NCBI GenBank assembly: GCA_029940115.1
Contig: JAOZRQ010000048.1
Span: 1-20,683, forward strand
Length of the DNA: 20,683 nt
Source: Desulfobacterales bacterium
Lineage (GTDB): Bacteria > Desulfobacterota > Desulfobacteria > Desulfobacterales > 4be13
Reading direction: 5' to 3'
Shown here piece by piece: positions 5,315-12,700 of the stretch (positions are counted from its first letter, which is position 1; every line of letters starts with the position of its first letter). The position numbers and the translations under genes are program-made. The notes under the pieces are model-generated. The model ran no database searches. It was not told the origin of the DNA and was given only the letters and a program-made list of their open reading frames with translations.

Positions 5315-7612
5315 CTATGGGCTTTCCTTATACCCGCAGGCCTTGTTCGTGCATGCCAGAAATGTCCCCTCCTTCTTGGTTGACTTCTCAACCAGAAATG
5401 TGGCCCCGCAGGAGGGGCAGGGTTTGTTCACCGGTTTGTCCCACATGGCGAAACCGCAGTCCGGGTAGCGGCTGCATCCGTAGAAGAACTTGTTTCGTTT
5501 TGATTTCCGTTGAACCAGACTGCCGTCGCACCCCTTTTCCGGGCAGGCGATATTTGTGGCCTGGCCCCCGTTCATCGCGTTCACAGACTCGGTATGCTTG
5601 CACCCCGGATATCCGGTACACGCCAGAAAATATCCATACTTTCCCCGTTTGATGACCATCGGTTTGCCGCATTTCTCGCAGGTCTTGTCCACGAGTTCCA
5701 AGGGGGAAGGGGTGATCGGCTGAATCCGCCCCTTTTCATCCCGGGTGTAATCGCTGCTGTATTTGCACTTCGGATATCCGCTGCACGCCAGAAAATGACC
5801 ATTTTTGCCGACCTTGACGCAGAGTTTGCTTTTACAGTCTGGACAGTCAATGTCGGTGGGAAGGCCCTGCCCCTTCATACTGAGCATACGCTCCGAAGCC
5901 GCGTCCAGCTTTTCCTTGAAAGGGCCATAAAAGCCGCTCAGTATCTTCAGGACATCCTCCTCCGCGGATTCCACCTGATCCAGATGATCCTCCATCTTCG
6001 CTGTAAACTCAACATTGAAGATATCCGGAAAGCTCTCGACAATCAGGTCATTGACAATCATTCCGAGTTCGCTGGGCCGGAAAGCCCCTTTGTTCAGTTC
6101 CACATACCCCTTGTCCCGGATGTTTGACAGAATCGCGGCATAAGTGCTGGGCCGGCCGATGCCGTTCTCCTCCAGCTCCTTCACCAGAGATGCCTCGGAA
6201 AACCTCGGCGGCGGCGCGGTGAAGTGCTGCCTCGGGTCGTATCGATTCAGTTTCAGGACCATGCCTTCGGAAAGTTCCGGGAGGGCTTTTGACTTCTCCT
6301 CACTCTCCTCGGCCTGATCCGCAGAGAGGTAAAGGATCATGAACCCGGGGAATCTCACCACCGAACCGCTGGCGTTGAACAGATAGGGGCCCACCGTGAT
6401 GGATACCGAGTTGTTGTCAATCACGGCCTGCTGCATCTGGGAGGCCACAAAACGTTGCCAGATCAGGGTATATAAGGCGAGTTGCTCTTTGGAGAGATAT
6501 GGTGCGACATCTTCGGGCGTGTGAAAGACCGATGTGGGCCGGATCGCCTCATGCGCGTCTTGGACCTTCTTCTGGTTCTTGAAGAACCTCGGCTTTTTCA
6601 GCGTGTATGCCTCCCCGAAACGCTCCTCAATCAATTGGATCGCCTCTGCCGCGGCCTCTTTGGATATCCGGGTGGAGTCGGTCCGCATGTAGGTGATCAG
6701 TCCTTCGCGTTCGCCGGATGCCAGCTCAATCCCCTCATAGAGCTGCTGGGCCACAAGCATGGTCTTTTTTGCGGAAAGCCTGAGCTTCCGAATCGCCTCC
6801 TGCTGGAGTTTGCTCGTGGTGAACGGGGGAAGCGGATTCCGCTTCGTGGTCTTTTTCGCCACTTTCCCCACAATGGGCTGTTCCCCTGACAGTTCGTTCA
6901 GAATCACTTGGGCCGCGGCTTCATCCGGGATGCGGATCTTCTTCCCGGTCTTCCTTTCAGGAACCACTTTTCTGCCCAGCTTCGCGACAAAGGCTGGGGG
7001 GGCGTCCCCTTCAAGGTGGGCGGTGATGGACCAGTATTCCTCCGACTCAAAGGCTTGGATGATCCGCTCCCGTTCACAGATGACCCGCACGGCAACCGAC
7101 TGGACCCGCCCCGCGCTCAGTCCCCGCTTCACCTTGCGCCACAATAACGGGGAGACTTGGTATCCCACCAGCCGGTCAAGGATCCGGCGGGCCTGCTGGG
7201 CCTCATACTTGTGCTGGTGAAGGGCCTCAGGTGCGGCCATTGCCTCGTGAACAGCATTCTTCGTGAGTTCGTGGAAGAGAACCCGGTGAAAATTGCGCCC
7301 ATTCTTCTTCAACACCTCTGCGGTATGAAAGGCAATGGCCTCTCCCTCTCGGTCCGGGTCTGGCGCGAGATAGATGTCCATGGCGTCCCCCGCGGCATCC
7401 TTCAGTGTTTTGATGACTTTCTGCTTCCCGTTGATGGTCCGATATTTTGGTTTGAAGTCGTCCTCAATATCTATTCCCATCTCCTTCGCGGGAAGATCCT
7501 TGATGTGGCCCACCGTCGCGGCCACCTTGTAATCCTTGCCAAGATATTTTTCCAGTGTCTTCACCTTGGTGGGTGATTCAACAACAACTAGTGGCTTACT
7601 CACGTTCTCCAT
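5315..7612 (-). CDS. topA: DNA topoisomerase I (type IA)
   Basis: 765 residues. It relaxes negative supercoils by cutting one strand through a 5'-phosphotyrosine. The TOPRIM domain has VVVESPTK (8-15, Glu-12) and the metal site APDPDREGE (83-91). SAGRVQSVA (167-175) and LPPFTTSKLQQEA (261-273) follow, and the active site GLITYMRTDST (304-314) puts the catalytic tyrosine at 308. The C-terminal part holds four zinc-ribbon repeats starting near CPDC, CEKC, CPEKGC and CPSC. Length and order are normal for bacterial topA. ATG 7612 is the first Met before the TOPRIM strand, with AGGA about 8 bases upstream. dprA lies upstream on the same strand, a common neighbour, separated here by a 140 bp inserted element. 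Confidence 0.97.
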   Translation of the reverse strand: MENVSKPLVVVESPTKVKTLEKYLGKDYKVAATVGHIKDLPAKEMGIDIEDDFKPKYRTINGKQKVIKTLKDAAGDAMDIYLAPDPDREGEAIAFHTAEVLKKNGRNFHRVLFHELTKNAVHEAMAAPEALHQHKYEAQQARRILDRLVGYQVSPLLWRKVKRGLSAGRVQSVAVRVICERERIIQAFESEEYWSITAHLEGDAPPAFVAKLGRKVVPERKTGKKIRIPDEAAAQVILNELSGEQPIVGKVAKKTTKRNPLPPFTTSKLQQEAIRKLRLSAKKTMLVAQQLYEGIELASGEREGLITYMRTDSTRISKEAAAEAIQLIEERFGEAYTLKKPRFFKNQKKVQDAHEAIRPTSVFHTPEDVAPYLSKEQLALYTLIWQRFVASQMQQAVIDNNSVSITVGPYLFNASGSVVRFPGFMILYLSADQAEESEEKSKALPELSEGMVLKLNRYDPRQHFTAPPPRFSEASLVKELEENGIGRPSTYAAILSNIRDKGYVELNKGAFRPSELGMIVNDLIVESFPDIFNVEFTAKMEDHLDQVESAEEDVLKILSGFYGPFKEKLDAASERMLSMKGQGLPTDIDCPDCKSKLCVKVGKNGHFLACSGYPKCKYSSDYTRDEKGRIQPITPSPLELVDKTCEKCGKPMVIKRGKYGYFLACTGYPGCKHTESVNAMNGGQATNIACPEKGCDGSLVQRKSKRNKFFYGCSRYPDCGFAMWDKPVNKPCPSCGATFLVEKSTKKEGTFLACTNKACGYKESP

Positions 7613-7716
7613 CCTTATATCCTAATTCTTGCAAATATTTTTTGTACAACGCCTCATAAGTGCCGTTTTCCCTGATTCCTTGCAAGGGAATATGCCGGAA
7701 AAATTGTCACACTTAT

Positions 7717-7856
7717 GGCATCCTTCATTTTGCCTGAAAAGTGGTTTGCACATTGAGAAGTTTGCAGTTCCGCCTCTCGGCGGTGTCGCACCGCCCAAAG
7801 GCGGAACTGCAAACTCCTCAACTTGAAAAAGTGTAAACCCATGAATGAAGGATGCC
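7717..7856. mobile_element. MITE-like element with GGCATCCTTCATT ends (copy 1)
   Basis: A perfect 13 bp terminal inverted repeat, GGCATCCTTCATT (7717-7729) and complement (7844-7856), abuts a perfect 8 bp direct repeat ACACTTAT (7709-7716 and 7857-7864). Inside is a second perfect stem, AGTTTGCAGTTCCGCCT (7759-7775) with 7799-7815. It is non-coding. It sits between dprA and topA, 12 bases beyond the dprA stop, and its stem could end or attenuate dprA-topA read-through. Confidence 0.85.
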
Positions 7857-7868
7857 ACACTTATGATC

Positions 7869-8996
7869 TCAGATCATATCCTGAACATCTATCAAAAAAA
7901 GCTTCCCCGGCTCCTGCTGGACAACCCCCTTGAGTTCAAGTTGCAACAGGATGCCTGCCAGTTTTCCGGGATCCATGGAGAGTTTCCGGCCCAGATCGTC
8001 AATATGAACCGGATAGGGTCCCAACGAGTTGAACACTGTCTCTTCATCGGGTGTGAGCGGTGGAAGCTTCTTCAGGATTTCATTCCGGTCCAGCTGGGGA
8101 TTTGCCATATGAGGGCGCAGGATATGCGGGAGTTCGTCAACGATATCCTGCACATTCACCAGCAACTTCGCGCCCTCCTTTATCAGGTTATGGGTTCCGA
8201 CGCTTTTAAAGGAATGAATGTTTCCAGGTACGGCAAAGACCTCCCGCCCTTGTTCCAAGGCGCAACGCGCGGTGATCAGCGCGCCGCTTTTTCTGCCTGC
8301 CTCGATGATGACGGTTCCCAAGGTGATCCCGCTGATGATCCGGTTTCGTATGGGAAAATGATGCGATTCAGGGGCCGCGTTCAGGTGGAATTCTGAAATC
8401 ACCGCGCCGTTCTCGGCAATCTTGTGAAAGAGCTTCCGGTTTTCGGCGGGATAGATCCGTTCCAGCCCGCTTCCCATGACCGCTATGGTCCTTCCCTTGC
8501 CCATGAGCGCGCCGTCATGCGCGGCGGTGTCAATCCCCTTGGCCATGCCGCTGACCACCATGATGTTCAGGGAAGCGAGATCCTTGCCCAAGTGGGTCGC
8601 TGTGGAGATGCCATAGCGGGTGGCGTTTCTCGAACCGACCACAGCGATGCTCCGGGTGGAATGGCCGAGATTTCCGTGAACATACAGGAAAGGGGGCGGA
8701 TCCGGTATCTCAAGCAAGAAGGGCGGATAGGCCGGGTCAGACAGCGTGACAATATGGTATCCCCTCTCTGCCACCGCGTCGAGCTCCTTTCTGAACTGAT
8801 CGGCCAGTTTATGATGCTTATGGCTCATGATCGCGGAGACAAGCCGGGCGGTCATCCCTTCAACTTTGGAGAGTTCCTCGTCAGAGGCCTGAAACACCCG
8901 ATCCGGAGACGTGAAATGGTCAATCAGCCGCTTGAAAAAGAGATTCCCAATACCCGGAACACTCTTCAGCGCGAACCATGGGGCAAGTTCTTTCAT
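7869..8996 (-). CDS. dprA: DNA processing protein DprA/Smf
   Basis: 375 residues. DprA binds incoming single-stranded DNA and loads RecA in natural transformation; it is also kept in many bacteria not known to be competent. The N-terminal helix-hairpin-helix-like part (LKSVPGIGNLFFKRL, 11-25) is followed by the Rossmann-like core: IAVVGSRNATRYG, VVSGMAKGIDTAAH, TIAVMGSGLERIYPAEN, FPIRNRIISG, VIIEAGRKSGALITA and GREVFAVPGNI. A C-terminal winged-helix (DprA_WH) runs from about 310, LPPLTPDEETVFNSLG. ATG 8996 gives the normal length, but no good ribosome binding site precedes it. It is 159 bases downstream of the helicase/TOPRIM operon on the same strand and could receive read-through from it. 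Confidence 0.95.
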   Translation of the reverse strand: MKELAPWFALKSVPGIGNLFFKRLIDHFTSPDRVFQASDEELSKVEGMTARLVSAIMSHKHHKLADQFRKELDAVAERGYHIVTLSDPAYPPFLLEIPDPPPFLYVHGNLGHSTRSIAVVGSRNATRYGISTATHLGKDLASLNIMVVSGMAKGIDTAAHDGALMGKGRTIAVMGSGLERIYPAENRKLFHKIAENGAVISEFHLNAAPESHHFPIRNRIISGITLGTVIIEAGRKSGALITARCALEQGREVFAVPGNIHSFKSVGTHNLIKEGAKLLVNVQDIVDELPHILRPHMANPQLDRNEILKKLPPLTPDEETVFNSLGPYPVHIDDLGRKLSMDPGKLAGILLQLELKGVVQQEPGKLFLIDVQDMI

Positions 8997-9155
8997 TTTG
9001 GTCTGTTGTCTGTCGTCCGTTGACTTCGGCGAGCTCAGACTTCGGCGAGATCAGTCGAGTCGTTGGTTGTCCGCTGCCCATTGATGGTTGGCAACTGAGA
9101 ACTGATTTCTGTCCGAAACAGATGGGCAATCAAAAAATTAAAAGCGGATTCTGCG
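8997..9155. repeat. Spacer with 16 bp tandem repeat and a TTGGCAACTGAGAACTGA word
   Basis: GACTTCGGCGAGCTCA (9022-9037) is repeated as GACTTCGGCGAGATCA (9038-9053). Further on, GGTTGGCAACTGAGAACTGA (9086-9105) resembles CAACTGGCAACTGATTACTG near 15229, so related words lie on both sides of the helicase/TOPRIM operon. No terminator was recognised. Confidence 0.5.
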
Positions 9156-9782
9156 TCATGTTTTCCTGTTTCTCGCCTCATTTGCCAAGTCCCTTACAAC
9201 CCGCAAAAATCTGGCATAAGAGGGGGCAAAAGTCAGAACATCCCCTTCAAAAGGGAGCAGATTGACTATTTCAGGCAGAACTGATGTTTTTGAATACTTG
9301 CGTCCAAGCGCATCCTCGATTTTCTTTGCATACCCGGCCCTATTCTCTGCGTTTTTCCGATCATGTTGGGTGATTCTGTTATCGGGCCATCCTGCCACAA
9401 GCCATGCCTCAAATTCTCTGTTTGCCACTGCCACCCTTATGGGAATGCCTCTCGAATACTCACGCGTACGCTCCAGAAGCCAAGGACCAAGAGCCGACTC
9501 ATTACTTTTTTGTCTCTTCAGGCATTCGTCATCAGCATCCAAAAGAATCAGAATTGCATCTGGGCGTTTCCGAGACGCCATACTCACAAAATATTCTATC
9601 CCTCGATGGTTTTCTTTCTTATACTTGCCTTTGAGATTGCCACAGCCCTTAGTATTGATGGGTGCCCGAGTCGGCATCACATCATATATCCCTTGTTGCT
9701 GTAGATAACGGATGACCAGACTATTCAAACACTCGGCTTCGCTATGGCCTTCCACAATCAATTGAATTCTGAGGAGTGTCAT
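9156..9782 (-). CDS. TOPRIM-type protein, DUF4276-like, coupled to the helicase-ATPase gene
   Basis: 208 residues. RIQLIVEGHSEAE (5-17) carries the candidate catalytic Glu-11, ILILLDADDE (77-86) gives the acidic DxDD motif at 82-85, and AVANREFEAWLVA (118-130) is a hallmark segment of DUF4276 as remembered. These place it in the TOPRIM superfamily of OLD-like nucleases. Its ATG overlaps the stop of the upstream 1799-residue gene as ATGA (9779-9782), so the two proteins are translationally coupled and probably work together at fixed ratio. By analogy with the TOPRIM half of Gabija GajA it could be the nuclease effector of the system. No cleavage activity or substrate can be read from the sequence. 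Confidence 0.85.
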   Translation of the reverse strand: MTLLRIQLIVEGHSEAECLNSLVIRYLQQQGIYDVMPTRAPINTKGCGNLKGKYKKENHRGIEYFVSMASRKRPDAILILLDADDECLKRQKSNESALGPWLLERTREYSRGIPIRVAVANREFEAWLVAGWPDNRITQHDRKNAENRAGYAKKIEDALGRKYSKTSVLPEIVNLLPFEGDVLTFAPSYARFLRVVRDLANEARNRKT

Positions 9783-12700
9783 TCGGGTTCCACCTCAAAG
9801 AATCCGCCCTTTACCGAGGAGGGCAACGGAGCGGCCTGGATGGCGTTGAACTGAAGCATCTCTCCCACAGAAAAGGCGTAGTCATCCTCTTCCGGCGGAT
9901 GTGACTCGAGTTTGTATATGTCGCTTCGGCCCAGTTCCCAGCGGATAAGCCGGGTACGGGCTTCGGTGATCGGTTTCTGCATCAGGGCCACCGGGCTGTG
10001 AGAGGTAATGACGATCTGAGTCTGTTCAGCCGCTTCTTCGATGGCTTCCGTAATCGTGGTGAAAGCCTCCGGATGAATGGAGTCCTCCAATTCTTCCAGA
10101 AAAATCAGTGTCGGACGAGGCCGCTGATAAATCGCCAGCAGAATCCCTAAAATTCTCAGAGTTCCGTCAGATACTTGGGTGGCATCAAGCCGGATCATCC
10201 TTTGGCCCTTTTGCTCAAATCCGAGTATTCTGCGACCGCGAAATGATTCTGCAAACACCCGATGAATTCCCGGTATGACCGTACACATCCGCCGTGTCAA
10301 TATCTCAATGGCCCTGGGATGATTTTCGAGTTCTTTGATCACATTGGCGGCGTTTTGACCATCGGAGGCGAGTCGGCTCTGATTCAGGGCGGTTGTCTCC
10401 TCCCGCATCCGTTCAGGTGAGAGAACATAGGCACTCACGCCTTTGATCGTATCTATGCAGGTTTTCCAGAACGGATGGCTCCCGGCCAAAAGAGGGAAGG
10501 CCAACTGATCCGGGGCCAATGAAAGTTCAGGCAAGGACAGAGTTGTCTGAAGCTGGTCTCCCTCACGATGGAAGTGCGGGATATGATCCGTTGAAAATGC
10601 CAGATGCTCTTGGAAAATCCGGTACCCGCCGCCTTCTGTGAGCAGAAGTTCAAATCCATAAACTGCCTGTAGGCTATCATCTCTGGATTCAAGCCGAAAC
10701 TGAATGGCCAAAGAGAGATTTTTTTCATATGCTTCACCTCCCTGCCGAATCCAGCATTCAAGCCCGCCGCGACGTGACAGGGCATTGTTGAGAGAATCTG
10801 TGAGGGCATCTCTCATGATTTCAAGTGCCTCTCGCAAAGTGCTTTTTCCGGCCCCGTTCTGACCGATTAAAATGGTAAAATCTTCAAAGCTGAGACAGGC
10901 ATCCAGATATGAGCGAAAATTCCGGAGCCGCAGTTGTTCGATGAATATCGTTTTAATCGCTTTCAAGTCCGGAGCTTGTGATGAATCACTCGCTTTGGGT
11001 TCCGATCCCCTGTCTGTGTCGGTATCATGATTATTTTCGCCTGAACCGGTTACAAGTCCGTCGGTCAGGTTTTCAGAGGTACTGCTATGACCGTCATGCT
11101 TCCGGGATTCCCTTTTTCTTCTTTTTATGATTTTGATTTCTTTCAGGTCCGGAGCTTTTGATGAATGATCCGCCTTTGGTTCCGCTCCCTTGCTTGCACC
11201 GGTATCATGGTTATTTTCGGTTACAAGTCCGTCGGCCAAGTTGATTCTACTGCTATGACCGTCATGCTCCAAGGGTTTCCTTTTTTTTCTTTTTATGACT
11301 TCAGGACCCTGTTTCTTCTTATCCAGACCTTCAAACGCCTCACGGGCTGCTGTCTGATTCGGTGAATCCTCAGTTCCGGCCCATCGCTCAAGAAATCTCC
11401 GGGTCCGCTTTGTGTCATCCGCCTCGGCCCATGTCATCAATCGGCTCAGTTCGCCTGCTGACAAGGGCGGGCAAAAGCGATCCGGATTGCTTTCAATCCG
11501 TTCAAGCAAAGATTTCCACCATTTACGAACTTGGGGCGATTTGGATGATCTGAGTGATCCGCGATCCACATCCCCTGCGAGAACTGACCTGCACAAGCGA
11601 ACCTCCATGTTTAAGCCCAAACGCTCTGCACACGCCGTATCCGGTTCCAGTTTGTGTATAGTGTTGAACAGCTTGACGAACGATACAAAAAGCTTCCGCT
11701 TTGAGAGTTCGTTATAAACCTTCTTCACCATAAGCGCACGGTCTGAATCCGCGAGCTCTTTATATCCCTCCAAAAGAGAATCAAGGGCCTGACGAGCCGA
11801 TCTTTTTTGCTTGAACAACTGGACTTCGATCAGTTCTTTCCATGCTTTGATATGTTTCAACGCAGGAATGACATATTCCATCCAGTTTTCCCCATAGGAT
11901 CGTTTGGAACGCCATAAATAAACTGTCTTTTTGTACTCGCCTGCCTTATTCCACCATTTTAGTTTTTCAATTCCGGAGGTGACTTCCGCCATTGCCCGAT
12001 AGTAATCCGTATGTTCTTTTCGGCCAATGGTATCCCAACAACGGATGGCACCCCGCCAGTCTCTCAATTCATACCAGCAGTTGGCCGCGAGTTCTCCGGT
12101 TTGGCGACCGTATTGATGAAGCTGTTCGGTCACCGAAGCCAATGATCGCAACCCTTGGGGTGAGAGTTCCCCAAGGTCGGCAGATCGTAAAGCTTCATCC
12201 AAAGCCGACCATTGGGATGATACAAGAGGCGGACGATCCCCCGACTGTAACCAATCAGCCATACGAGGCAGAAAACTCTCAACGGCAAGTGCCCAATTAC
12301 TTTTTCCTTTTTGGAGCGCGCTCAGAAAAGAGGTCAGAAGGACACGCTCGGGCTTTTGCAAATCAGGATTTAATTCATATAATTTGTCAAGAGCGATCCA
12401 GTGGAGTCCTCTCCAGTATGCCTCTTCGGCACGCTTAAAACTTTTAAGTCTTTCCCACAGTCTGCCGGCTTCGGCAAACTTCTCTTCCACCTCCAGACTG
12501 ATCGCTTCGCACTCATCAGCTTCTCCAAACATGTTCAGGCTTTGATAATAGGCGCGAGCTTTGCGGAGCAGTGTGCAGCTTTGTTCTGCTTGGCCGGCTT
12601 TTTTAAGCCTGTCCGCGACTCCTTGGGGATCCTTCTCACGCAAAAATTTGAGGTCATCTTCTGTCCCAAGAAATAAGCCCATGGCACGCGGTTTCAACTG

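Noticed and set aside
7629..7860. Short frames on both strands between topA and dprA
   Set aside because: They only translate the palindromic element at 7717-7856; symmetric frames on both strands are expected from a palindrome.
5315..8996. topA and dprA as part of the candidate defence system
   Set aside because: dprA and topA neighbour each other in many bacteria and both have ordinary length and motifs; the 159 base spacer with repeats separates them from the helicase operon.
9262..9708. 148-codon plus-strand frame inside the DUF4276-like gene
   Set aside because: Antisense shadow; the minus-strand product has conserved TOPRIM motifs and an ATGA junction.
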